Origin: Cupriavidus taiwanensis LMG 19424
Lineage (GTDB): Bacteria; Pseudomonadota; Gammaproteobacteria; Burkholderiales; Burkholderiaceae
Direction of reading: 5' to 3'
Assembly (NCBI RefSeq): GCF_000069785.1
Contig: NC_010529.1
Span: 62,001 to 126,000 of the forward strand
Length of the DNA stretch: 64,000 nucleotides
This document shows, one piece after another, positions 53,698 through 62,525 of this stretch; within the stretch, counting starts at the first letter, position 1, and the number at the start of each line of letters is the position of its first letter. The notes under the pieces are model-generated. The model searched no databases, had not been told where the DNA came from, and saw only the letters and a list, made by a program, of their open reading frames with translations. The position numbers were made by a program, and so were the translations under genes.

Positions 53698-54546
53698 TTA
53701 GCGATTTGTTATGAGCCAGCCTTCGAGTTGCCCAGCCAGAGCATCGGGCCGCGTATCGGAATACGAAACGACGCCCATATCCTGCACTTCCTCAAGCAAC
53801 TGGCCGGTCTTTTTCGCTATTGCCATTTCGACCGGCGTCTCCGGATCAGGCAAGACAACGAACAGCGCGGGTGGCGCCGCGTGTCGATGTGTAAGATTGT
53901 GCGCAACAAGAACGTCTTTTAGCGACTTATAGACGTGACGCTCGACAGTTTGCATACTGGAATATCGGGCTGAGAGAATATTCCCAAAACTCTTCCCATT
54001 GTCTAGTCCCACATGCAGTTTCCTTGCGCCGATGGTCAATTCACGATTTGGCACAAAGATCTTTCTCGATAACGAAGCCAGGGCTTTGCGCATCTCCATG
54101 TATGCCCAATCATCATCCATCGGCGATTCGCGTGGCGCAACATCGACCCAAAGAGCGCCAGCTTGGCGTTTGAGCAAGCTTGTGAGTTCCTTCTCGACAT
54201 GATCCGTGGCAAGGTAACCGCAACTCACCATCCGCACGTGTGGCGTCCCAGTCGCTGCTTTGGAGAGACCCTCTCGGAAGCTGGCGCCAATAGCGTTTTC
54301 GATGCCTTTCACCAAATCACGAAGGTCAGTTCCGCTCAGCGCATCTCCATAAAGACTTGAAAGCTTGTTAAACGCCGGAAGCCATCGAAGGAGCGGACGC
54401 TCGTCCCCCTTGATCACCGCCGCGACGCCTATGACAAAGTCCTGCTGACTGGCCAGGTCCGGACGGAAGAAAACGGTCGCCCACTCTCCAGTAAAGACTG
54501 GCTCGCGTACGGCCGCTGTTCGCGAAAGAAGAAGTGAGAGGTCCAT
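53698..54546 (-). CDS. Unrecognised partner protein of HipA-like kinase
   Basis: A 282-residue protein of unknown family. It has a beta-rich N-terminus (EPVFTGEWATVFFRPDLASQQDFVIGVAAVI), a middle helix region and VALFVVLPDPE-type hydrophobic strand near 235 followed by PVEMAIAKKTGQLLEEVQDMGVVSYSDTRPD. The ATG at 54546 shares its A with the last base of the kinase stop (TAATG), which fixes the start and shows coupling. Being second after a kinase gene, it may be its target, its antagonist or an effector. Confidence 0.75.
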   Translation of the reverse strand: MDLSLLLSRTAAVREPVFTGEWATVFFRPDLASQQDFVIGVAAVIKGDERPLLRWLPAFNKLSSLYGDALSGTDLRDLVKGIENAIGASFREGLSKAATGTPHVRMVSCGYLATDHVEKELTSLLKRQAGALWVDVAPRESPMDDDWAYMEMRKALASLSRKIFVPNRELTIGARKLHVGLDNGKSFGNILSARYSSMQTVERHVYKSLKDVLVAHNLTHRHAAPPALFVVLPDPETPVEMAIAKKTGQLLEEVQDMGVVSYSDTRPDALAGQLEGWLITNR

Positions 54547-55373
54547 TAGATTAAGCGCCCGCAAGCTTGCGCAAGCGTACCATTGCTGGCGCGCGTGCTC
54601 ATGTATTCAACGATCGTGTCGATCTGCTCCGAGTCCAGGAGGCCGATTAAGTCCCTACGCAGTTGGTTTGACACTTCCGGCCAGATGTCTTGCGTCTTAA
54701 GACCCTCCTGTAGCACTGATGCATACCACGACGAAAGTTGGGATGCCGTCATCTCCCTCTGTGCCGCGAGGTTGAGTTGATTTCCGGCCGTCTCGTCTGG
54801 CCAGGAGGAATGCCAATAAGGGCCTCCACCTACCGCGCCTTGGTCGATGGCAACGTACTTCATATCGTCCAAGTATAAGAAGTTGGCATCACTTCGATCG
54901 CTGTTACCTGTGGCATGGTCAACACCAGTGAGGATGTGAGCAAACTTGCTTCTAAAGAAAGCGGCAAGCTGATCCTGGTCGAAAGTGGACAGACGGCGCA
55001 AGAACCGGAACGGTTTGGCATTCTGCACCAACGTGGCAGCCCAGCACACGGCCAGACCTGTACTCCGATCTACGTAGGCTGTGACATCGGCATCGAAGAC
55101 TGGCAACATCTCCCGGTTCAGCAGAATGACTCCTCCCCTCGCTGGCTGGTCGACTCCCCTTACGGCATTCGCCGTAAAGCCGATGACCTCGTTTGCCACG
55201 CCGCACGAATCGGTTGGGTAAAGCTTGATCACCGTATCTTCCGGCTCACTTGCCCCTGGCCACAGAACGCGCCCCACAAAAACAGGTTGAGCGCCTGTCG
55301 CGTGGACAGCATCGTGGTCACTGACCCAGCCCGAAAATCCACAATACGCATCTGCGTGCAAGACGCTAATCAA
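54546..55373 (-). CDS. HipA-like kinase-fold protein (HipA_2 type)
   Basis: A 275-residue protein. Kinase-fold marks are Lys50 (TVIKLYP), Glu62 (NEVIGF), the catalytic loop VDHATGNSDRSDANFLY (Asp152, Asn157, Asn164) and the metal site AIDQG (Asp177). The short form without the HipA N-terminal domain fits the HipA_2 group. HipA itself phosphorylates glutamyl-tRNA synthetase; the target here is unknown. No HipB-like HTH gene precedes it, and the next gene, coupled by TAATG, is not HipB-like. Confidence 0.75.
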   Translation of the reverse strand: MISVLHADAYCGFSGWVSDHDAVHATGAQPVFVGRVLWPGASEPEDTVIKLYPTDSCGVANEVIGFTANAVRGVDQPARGGVILLNREMLPVFDADVTAYVDRSTGLAVCWAATLVQNAKPFRFLRRLSTFDQDQLAAFFRSKFAHILTGVDHATGNSDRSDANFLYLDDMKYVAIDQGAVGGGPYWHSSWPDETAGNQLNLAAQREMTASQLSSWYASVLQEGLKTQDIWPEVSNQLRRDLIGLLDSEQIDTIVEYMSTRASNGTLAQACGRLI

Positions 55374-55614
55374 GGCCGCTCCCTAGAAGGTATCGGCTCG
55401 ACGACATGCGGCGACCCGATCTAATGTTGCGCATCAGGCGCTCAAAGCGCTTGACGGAGTATTGTCCTTGGTCGGCAACCGTGGCGCAAGACAGACGCCC
55501 GAAAGTTACGGATAGCTATCACGTGTCGACTAGCCATCAGGGAAATCTGGCAAGCGGGCGCGCCAAGATAAGGAGAATCCGCTATCACAAGGAGACCCCT
55601 CGGTATTGACGCCG

Positions 55615-55866
55615 CTATCCGACCCGATAAGACTCCCCGCTCTGCCCCGCATTGACTGCCCGCCACAGCCAGTCCGGCATCTCGCCGGTCCCGTCCCAGT
55701 TCTGTCCGGCGGCGTTGCGGTACCAGACCACCGGCGGCGGCGGGGGCGGTGGTGGAGGGGGCGGCGGATCGAAGCCCCCCGCTGCTGCCAGCTCCGCCAT
55801 GGTCATGTCGTAGTCATCGTTGCCGTCGCTATCCTTGCTGTCTGCCTGGTTGGCGCCGGCCCCCAC
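55615..55866 (-). CDS. H-NS-like C-terminal domain with polyproline stretch
   Basis: An 83-codon frame with a GTG start. It has an acidic segment (DSKDSDGNDDYDMTMAEL), twelve prolines in a row and VVWYRNAAGQNWDGTGEMPDWLWRAVNAG, which resembles the DNA-binding end of H-NS-family proteins. The upstream minus-strand sequence in another frame (RAEAEAALARQLLADLRLPRERE) may be the original N-terminus, so this could be a frameshifted larger gene. Confidence 0.45.
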   Translation of the reverse strand: MGAGANQADSKDSDGNDDYDMTMAELAAAGGFDPPPPPPPPPPPPVVWYRNAAGQNWDGTGEMPDWLWRAVNAGQSGESYRVG

Positions 55867-56141
55867 CGGCGCCCTCCCGCTCGCGCGGCAGGCGTAAGTC
55901 TGCCAGCAGTTGGCGCGCTAGCGCCGCCTCGGCTTCGGCGCGCTCGGCCCCGGCGCTGCGCCGTGGCGTTCTGCAACCAAGCCCAACAAGGGCCCTAACC
56001 AAGATACGCCCCCGACTGCGTTGACAGTTCGTTGATACCCAACTCAAACGGCAGGAAAATTACTCTCCCGTCGCCGACGAAAGCAGCCAATGGCGCTCCA
56101 CGCACAATCTGCCGCTATCATGCCTGTACTTCGACTCCGCA

Positions 56142-57548
56142 GTGTGGTACGGCACACTTGGCACGGTAATGTATGGGATCTTTTTCAATACCCTTAGTTA
56201 TCAGGCAAAACGCTTCAAGAAGCAGTGGCGCCGGGAGAACACCGAGCGGAGGGCAACCAAGTACTCAAGACTGCATGGTTGCCTGGTGTATTGCGGCAAC
56301 CATCTCGCTGCCTTTTCCTTCTCAGTGTTTGCGGCCGTCCTCTTTGCCGCGATTCTTTGCTTAACACTGCCCGAGTATCCCGGACTAGTCCTCGCGCACG
56401 CCAAAGCTAGCGACTCTCTTCCCTACTTCACAGCACTGTGGGGAACGCAAGCAACGCTCGCGGCATTGTCCTACCCAATAGTGTTCGCGTTCGTTGCTGT
56501 CAACCTCCAACAGCGGGCAACGGCAAAACTTGGCCTGAAGGTCTATCTTCTGGACTCCGGAGCGCTCGTCTCGGGAACCAGTTCGGTCTGCCTACTTGCC
56601 TGGATGACCTTTCAGTACTTCTTTGTTCCCTATCACGAAGCGGACTTGGTTGCCTCCTTCATGGCGGGCAACGTCGGATGGTTTCTCCTCAATGCAGTTC
56701 TAACCGGCATTTTCCTTTTCCGCACAGTCCTCTTCCTCTCTGATACCCACCGCCTAAGAGCAATCTCCAGTTACGCTGTCCATGTGGCACTGCCGCGCGA
56801 GATGGCGCTGCGCCTACCCACTCAGCTACTACTCGCAGCAAAGCAAAACGGATGGGTACCGAACACGCCAGATGATAGCGATCCGACTCAGCCCAGAATT
56901 GAGTGGTTCCGGCTAGGCGACGACGAAGCCTGCGTGGAACTGACCAGCCGCCCTGGCTTGCGGATCGTGGACATTCGCCTTCGTCTACTTGATTGGGCCA
57001 TCCGCCTATGGATGAGTCGGCTGCAAGAAGCGCAGAAGATCGAAATGACGGACTGGAGCGCGCAAGATGCTATTGGTCGGCAACCATGGCTTTTGCTTCC
57101 GATATGTCCTGGCACACCAACGTCCAGCAAGACGCCTATCTGCAGCGTACGAAATGCTCCCCCGCCCGGCGTGCTAGCTCGAACCCTACTGCGGTGGTCA
57201 ATAGATCTTGGGCGCCCCAAGGATCCCGGTGACGACGAAACCGTAGCAATACTTACGGAACTAGTCTCCGAGGTTGTGTCGCTACTGGAAAAGCGACACT
57301 CCGACGCAGCCATTCAACTGGTGGTCCACGTCGTGGACGTTCACGCAACGCTGCTAAATGCAAGTGTCTTCAAAAATGCTGAAGGAGAGCTCGAGCACAT
57401 TGGACAGCTGCAAGACGGCAACTTCTTCCGCACCATTCATGAACGATGGGTGGACGAATATCGTAGCCTGGCAGAAGCTGCTATCGACACCATTGAAAGC
57501 GACAACCGCTTCTTTCGTAAGCGTGGCCCCAGCACCGTCTGTTCATGA
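56142..57548 (+). pseudogene. Four-helix membrane protein, 3' end cut by IS66
   Basis: Of unknown family. There are four likely membrane helices (about 55-77, 95-117, 137-160, 170-200) followed by a large cytosolic part (DEACVELTSRPGLRIVDIRLRLLDWAI, ETVAILTELVSEVVSLLEKRHSDAAIQLVVHVVD). The IS66 end at 57517 replaces the C-terminus; the last codons (KRGPSTVCS) are IS66 sequence. The GTG at 56142 may not be the real start, and Met at 56169 is another choice. It faces the HipA-like genes across a 770-base gap. Confidence 0.65.
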
Positions 57549-57566
57549 AGAGCCATAGGCGGCAAT

Positions 57567-57597
57567 CTGGTTCCCACCAGAATTTGGTGGGAACCAG
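57567..57597 (+). promoter_or_regulatory. Hairpin at the tnpA start of IS66 element 2
   Basis: A perfect 12-bp inverted repeat (ctggttcccacc / ggtgggaaccag) with a 7-base loop ends five bases before the tnpA ATG. It mirrors the structure in IS66 element 1 but has unrelated sequence. Confidence 0.65.
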
Positions 57598-57602
57598 AAG
57601 AA

Positions 57603-57965
57603 ATGGAAATCAAGGCGCGGGGTCGCCGGCGAGGCTCCAAGAACTACTCGAAGGAATTCCGCACGCAGGTCGTGGCGGAAACGCTGGACCCGGCAAGCTC
57701 ACTGGCAGAAGTTGCGCGCTCGCATGGCCTGAACGCGAATCTCGTGTCGAAGTGGCGGCGGGATTATGAGCGAGCTGCGACGTCAGCATCCGAGCCTTCG
57801 GAATTATTCCTGCCCGTTCAGATAGCATCGCCGCCGAGGCCGGAGCCGATTGGATCGACCGGGCTCGTCATCGAATGTCGTGGCATGCGTGTGAGTTTCG
57901 AAGGCAAGCCCGAGCCTGATGTCCTGCAGCTCGTGCTGGCGAGCTTGCTGGGAGTGGGTTCGTGA
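57603..57965 (+). CDS. tnpA: IS66 accessory protein TnpA
   Basis: A 120-residue IS66 Orf1 protein with an N-terminal [46 protein letters not shown]. The C-terminal part has [29 protein letters not shown]. It overlaps tnpB by one base (TGATG). Confidence 0.92.
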   Translation: MEIKARGRRRGSKNYSKEFRTQVVAETLDPASSLAEVARSHGLNANLVSKWRRDYERAATSASEPSELFLPVQIASPPRPEPIGSTGLVIECRGMRVSFEGKPEPDVLQLVLASLLGVGS

Positions 57966-58312
57966 TGCCGGGCCTTCCCGCTGGAACGCGGGTGTGGCTG
58001 GCTGCTGGTGTGACCGATATGCGCTCTGGCTTCAACAGCCTGGCCGCGAAGGTGCAGACCGTGCTAGAGCGGGACCCGTTCAGCGGCCACGTGTTTGTGT
58101 TCCGTGGCCGACGAGGCGATCTGGTCAAGGTGCTTTGGTGGAGCGGTGATGGCATGTGTCTGCTGATGAAACGGCTTGAACGCGGCCGCTTCGTCTGGCC
58201 TCGTGCGGATGGAGGTGTCGTCAGCCTGAGCCAGGCGCAGCTCTCAATGCTGCTGGAAGGCATCGACTGGCGACAGCCGGTGCGCACGGCGGAGCCGATC
58301 TCGGCGTTGTAA
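57965..58312 (+). CDS. tnpB: IS66 accessory protein TnpB
   Basis: A 115-residue IS66 Orf2 protein: [41 protein letters not shown] and [20 protein letters not shown]. The ATG at 57965 shares a base with the tnpA stop, so translation is coupled. It is intact. Confidence 0.93.
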   Translation: MPGLPAGTRVWLAAGVTDMRSGFNSLAAKVQTVLERDPFSGHVFVFRGRRGDLVKVLWWSGDGMCLLMKRLERGRFVWPRADGGVVSLSQAQLSMLLEGIDWRQPVRTAEPISAL

Positions 58313-58341
58313 ACCTGAGTGCCGGCGCGTAGACTGCTGGC

Positions 58342-59604
58342 ATGACGACGGCGAACGCGTACCCGGACGACATCGAAGCGCTCAAAGCCCTCTTGCTGGA
58401 GCGCGATGCCCGCATCGGGCATCTGCAAGACGTGGTCGAATCGCAGAAGGCAGCGACGGCAACGGACAAGGCGGAGATCGAGCATCTCAAGTTGCTGATT
58501 GCAAAGCTGCGCCGCATGCAGTTCGGCCGTCGCTCGGAGAAGCTGGACCGCCAGATCGAACAGCTCGAACTTCGCCTAGAAGAACTCGAGGCCGACGAAG
58601 GTGCCGCACCCATCGAGATCCACAGGACGCCGCGTACGGCACCGGAACAGGTACAACGTAAGCCGTTGCCAGAACACCTGCCGCGCGAGTTCCAGACTCA
58701 TTGGCCCGAATCACGTGATACCTGCACGGCATGCGGTGCGCCGATGAAGCAGCTTGGCGAGGATGTCTCCGAACAGCTCGAATATGTGCCAGCGAGCTTC
58801 CGGGTCATCCGGCATGTGCGACCCAAGCTGGCGTGTTCATGCTGCGATCACATCGCCCAGGCTGCTGCGCCGAGCCGCCCCATCGAGCGAGGCATGGCTG
58901 GCCCGGGACTGCTGGCCCACGTGCTGGTCGCGAAGTTCGCGGATCACCTGCCGCTCTACCGACAGTCGGTGATCTATGCGCGTGAAGGCGTCGAGCTGGA
59001 TCGCTCGTTGCTGGCGAAGTGGGTTGGTCACAGTGCGGCGCTGCTGCAACCACTCGTCGACACACTGCGTCGACACGTCATGGCGGCGACGAAGCTCCAT
59101 GCCGACGATACGCCAGTGCCGGTGCTCGCGCCAGGCAATGGCAAGACTAAAACTGGACGCTTGTGGGTGTATGTGCGTGACGACCGGACGTCGGGCGATG
59201 CTACTCCGCCGGCCGTCTGGTTTGCCTATACGCCGGACCGCAAGGGCATCCACCCGCAGCAGCATCTTGAATCGTTCAACGGGACGTTGCAGGCCGATGC
59301 CTACGGCGGCTACCAGGCGATCTACGAAACGGGACGGGTTGCCGAAGCAGCGTGCTGGGCCCATGCCCGGCGGCAGTTCTACGAATTGTATGCAGCTCGC
59401 CCCAATTCCTTGAATACCGAGGCCCTGGAACGCATCGGCGCGCTCTACAAGATCGAAGAGCAGATCCGGGGCAAACCACCCGATGTGCGCCAGGCGTATC
59501 GACAGGCGCAAGCGCGTCCACTACTCGATCAACTCCACGCGTGGCTGAGAGCCACGTTGGAGACGCTCTCGCGCAAATCTGACACGAGTCGAGCGATCCT
59601 GTAC
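58342..59604 (+). pseudogene. tnpC: IS66 transposase TnpC, 3' end cut by Tn3-family transposon
   Basis: About 421 residues of a protein of about 510. The N-terminal coiled coil (about 10-90, with FGRRSEKLDRQIEQLELRLEELEADEG), the zinc ribbon (CTACGAPM, SCCDHIAQ) and most of the DDE domain are present, with KLHADDTPVPVL for the first Asp and LQADAYGGYQAI for the second. At 59605 the Tn3-family terminal repeat begins and adds foreign residues to 59661. The catalytic Glu region is lost or beyond the transposon. Confidence 0.9.
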
Positions 59605-59642
59605 GGGGTAGTCGTCCTTTTCGTGCAAAATCTTACGGTTTC
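59605..59642. repeat. Terminal inverted repeat of Tn3-family transposon 2
   Basis: ggggtagtcgtccttttcgt followed by gcaaaatcttacggtttc. A degenerate copy of its inner part (tcctttttgtgcaaaacctt, 59699-59720) lies about 60 bases further in, just before the tnpT stop. Confidence 0.75.
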
Positions 59643-59725
59643 CTCCAGATTTTCCTTGTGAATCAATGGGTTGAAAATCCGCCGATTTCGCAAGAGCCAT
59701 CCTTTTTGTGCAAAACCTTACGCAT

Positions 59726-60718
59726 TCAAGCTGCCGGACCAGCCACGCCGAGCTGTGTCCGATAGTCGGCCAGCAACTGCTGCTGGGCGTCGAGCCGTCC
59801 GGTGACCTTGGCCAACTCGCCGGCCAGGCGCTCGCGCGCGGCACGCTCGGCGGTTAGCTCGTCCGCTTGCTGCTGGACCGCGGAGCGCAGGGCATCGCGT
59901 TCGGCTTCCGCACGGGCTTGATCGACGCGAGCTTGGTTCAGCCCGGCATGTGCCTGTTCCGCCTGCGTCTCCAGGCCGCGGCTGCGTTTGGCCGAGGCGG
60001 CAATCTCCGCGACCAGCCGTGCGCCGTCCTTGTTCAGTTGCGTGATCTCCCCCTGCTTGACGATCAGCGCCTGATTGGCTTGCCGGGTTTCTGCCTGCAG
60101 TTGTTGGACCTGCTGCTCGTGCCGGCGTGCCTCCTGATCGCGCTGCTCTTTGCTGGCGTTGCGGAAGTGTTCCAGTGCTTGGTGTGCGTGCTGCAGCTTC
60201 TCCTCCAGCGAGCGCCGGAAGCCTTCGTGTTCGGCCAGCCGTTCGGTGAGATCCTGGACCTGCTGCGCCAGCCGTTCGGCCTCCAGGGCCCGCTGCTGCA
60301 GCGCCGTCTGCGTGTCGCTGTGCGCGGCCCGCACTTCGGCAACGGTGGCATGCGCCTGCGCCAGTTCGGCGCGAAGTGCGACGAGATCAGCGGACAGCTT
60401 GTCGGCTTCCGCTCGGACCTGCTGCCGCTGTGCGGTGGCGGCCGCGACCTGCTGGTCGACCACTGCCTGCGCTTCTTCGTGCAGCCGTGCCGCCAGCCTG
60501 CCTACCAGATCCAGGATGGCATCGGAGGTCGAGCCGGCCCGCTGGAGCGCCCCGCCTTCCTCTTCTTCCAGTTCCTTGAGATAGCGGTGAATCGTCGTTT
60601 TCGAGCCGGTATTGCCCAGCGCGATACGTATTGCATCGATCGACGGATGCTGCCCCTGGGCCATCAACGAATCGCGGGCGCGTTTGACATCCAGACGGCT
60701 TAGACCGGCACGGGCCAT
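59726..60718 (-). CDS. tnpT: TnpT-like coiled-coil resolution protein (KfrA_N domain)
   Basis: A 330-residue protein. Residues 1-60 are a KfrA_N DNA-binding domain (LSRLDVKRARDSLMAQGQHPSIDAIRIALGNTGSKTTIHRYLKELEE). The rest is a long, Ala/Gln/Arg/Glu-rich coiled coil. In Tn4651-type transposons a TnpT protein of this kind works with TnpS at the rst site to resolve cointegrates. The start at 60718 is used; an upstream extension to 60769 is unlikely. Divergent from tnpS with about 480 bases between them. Confidence 0.8.
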   Translation of the reverse strand: MARAGLSRLDVKRARDSLMAQGQHPSIDAIRIALGNTGSKTTIHRYLKELEEEEGGALQRAGSTSDAILDLVGRLAARLHEEAQAVVDQQVAAATAQRQQVRAEADKLSADLVALRAELAQAHATVAEVRAAHSDTQTALQQRALEAERLAQQVQDLTERLAEHEGFRRSLEEKLQHAHQALEHFRNASKEQRDQEARRHEQQVQQLQAETRQANQALIVKQGEITQLNKDGARLVAEIAASAKRSRGLETQAEQAHAGLNQARVDQARAEAERDALRSAVQQQADELTAERAARERLAGELAKVTGRLDAQQQLLADYRTQLGVAGPAA

Positions 60719-61201
60719 GGTGCTCCTATAATTTGATACCGTATTACGTACTATGTATATACATACCAAATGGAGCCGTCAAGCAAGCGGATTCTCGTCG
60801 ATTTTTGACAGGTGATAATGGCAGATTATCACGTGTGAGGCCCTGGCGAGAGGCTCTCCAACCGGCCCGCTAGTACGAAATGGCTCACAGCCTCTGGGCA
60901 ACCTTCCGCGGTCTCGACCGGCCCGGGCGTTGTTGCACCTGGGCAACTCTTGACGAATGCCCCTTACCGGCAAGATCGTGCGCCCGCACACCTGCTCGCG
61001 ATCTACGGCGCCATACGGACCCGATCACGGAGAAGTTCAGGCAGCTGGGCGGCGCAGAGCGCCCTGCAGCTCCTCACGAATAGCCCCGGACGTGGAGCGA
61101 TTCGAGGTGGCGAAACGCACAAGAGGATTCCGAAATGGTCATGGAGGCCAGACAAGCGCGACAATACGCATCCGCACCATCGCTATTTGCTCCCCTTGGC
61201 C
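60719..61201. other. Candidate rst recombination region of transposon 2
   Basis: The gap between tnpT and tnpS. At 60812-60832 two perfect 8-bp arms (gtgataat and attatcac) flank ggcag, the layout of a tyrosine recombinase core site. Nearer tnpT is an AT-rich stretch with the palindrome atgtatatacat (60753-60764), a likely promoter or protein-binding site. Confidence 0.6.
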
Positions 61202-62493
61202 ATGCACGACGTCGACCGATACCTGGAAGCCGCCACCCGCGACAACACGCGGCGAAGCTACCAGGCAGCCATTCGTCATTTCGAGGTCGAATGGGGTGGT
61301 TTTCTGCGGCTAGCGCCGACAGCATCGCGCGTTACCTGGCCGAGCACGCGCAGACGCTATCTATCAACACCCTGCGTCAGCGCCTGGCTGCAATCGCACA
61401 ATGGCACGTCTCGCAAGGCTTCCCAGATCCGAACCGGGCGCCACACGTGCGGAAGGTGCTCAAGGGCATCCAGGCATTGCACCCCGCACAAGAGCGGCGC
61501 GCCAAGCCGCTGCAGCTCGCTCAGTTCGAGCAACTGGTGGTGTGGCTCGACGCCCAAATTGCTGCGGCCTCGATGACAGGCAATGACCACCACCTCCAGG
61601 TCCTGGCGCGCAACAAGGCCCTGGTGCTGATTGGCTTCTGGCGGGGCTTCCGGTCGGACGAATTGAGCCGGCTGCAGATCGAGCACATCACCGTCGAGCC
61701 CGGCCGGGGCATGACGATCTTCCTGCCGCACACCAAGACGGACCGCAACCACGCCGGCACGACGCACAAGGCGCCTGCCTTGTCGCGCCTCTGCCCGGTG
61801 GCTGCCTATGTGGCTTGGTTGGCCGCGTCAGGCTTGGCAGCGGGCCCTGTGTTTCGGCGGATCGATCGCTGGGGACGGATCGCCGAAGCGGGGCTGCAAG
61901 CCAGCAGCGTCGTGCCCTTGCTGCGCAAGCTGTTCCAGGATGCGGGGCTGCTGCAGGCGGACCGCTACAGCAGCCACTCGCTGCGGCGCGGCTTTGCCAC
62001 CTGGGCAAACGCGAACCAGTGGGACCTCAAGATGCTGATGGAATACGTCGGCTGGAAGGATGTCCGCTCGGCCATGCGCTACATCGACGCGGCAGACCCA
62101 TTCGCGCAGCACCGTATCGAAGCAGCGCTGGCACCGCCACCAGCCACCCTACCGTCGGCGCCGCCGCCCGAGCGACGTCCCACGGTTCCGCCCAAGCCCG
62201 TGCCTGAAACGCGGTTGACGGTTGACCTATACATCGAGCGCAACAGCAAATTCGTGCGCGGCAAGTCGAAGGCGCGCCGCTGGATCGAGCAGTTCTGCCT
62301 GTCCCAGTACCAGATGCGCGTCTTCGAGCAGCGCCGCCCCCGCTATGAAATCGTCATGCCGTTCACCGCAGGGCCGGAGCTGGAGAAAGCCATCGAGGTG
62401 CTGCTCGCGGACATGCACGAAAACGCGGACCTCTGCAATTGCTTCATTGAGGTGACGTTGCACGATCCGCTGACCGATACTCACTGGAGCTGA
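61202..62493 (+). pseudogene. tnpS: TnpS-like tyrosine recombinase, single-base frameshift
   Basis: The N-terminus (MHDVDRYLEAATRDNTRRSYQAAIRHFEVEWGGFL) is in one frame and the rest (ASADSIARYLAEHAQTLSINTLRQRL...) in another. One base appears missing near 61306 (ctgc^ggctagc). The catalytic domain has GFWRGFRSDELSRL (Arg), HSLRRGFATW (His-Arg) and VRSAMRYIDAADPF (Tyr). An unusual C-terminal extension of over 100 residues follows a Pro-rich linker. If the shift is real, recombination is lost unless translation starts downstream. Confidence 0.8.
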
Positions 62494-62525
62494 TCAGTCT
62501 GGCTCCGGAGGGTCCGTTCTTCTTG

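Larger units (their letters stand above)
57517..59604 (+). mobile_element. IS66-family element 2 (tnpA-tnpB-partial tnpC)
   Basis: The left end is gtaagcgtggccc at 57517, the IS66-type terminal repeat. All three genes follow in order. The right part is cut at 59605 by a Tn3-family transposon. It is only distantly related to IS66 element 1. Confidence 0.85.

Noticed and set aside
59867..60703. Plus-strand frame of 278 codons opposite tnpT
   Set aside because: Antisense of a coiled-coil gene, rich in Leu/Gln/Ala by complement; no start site.
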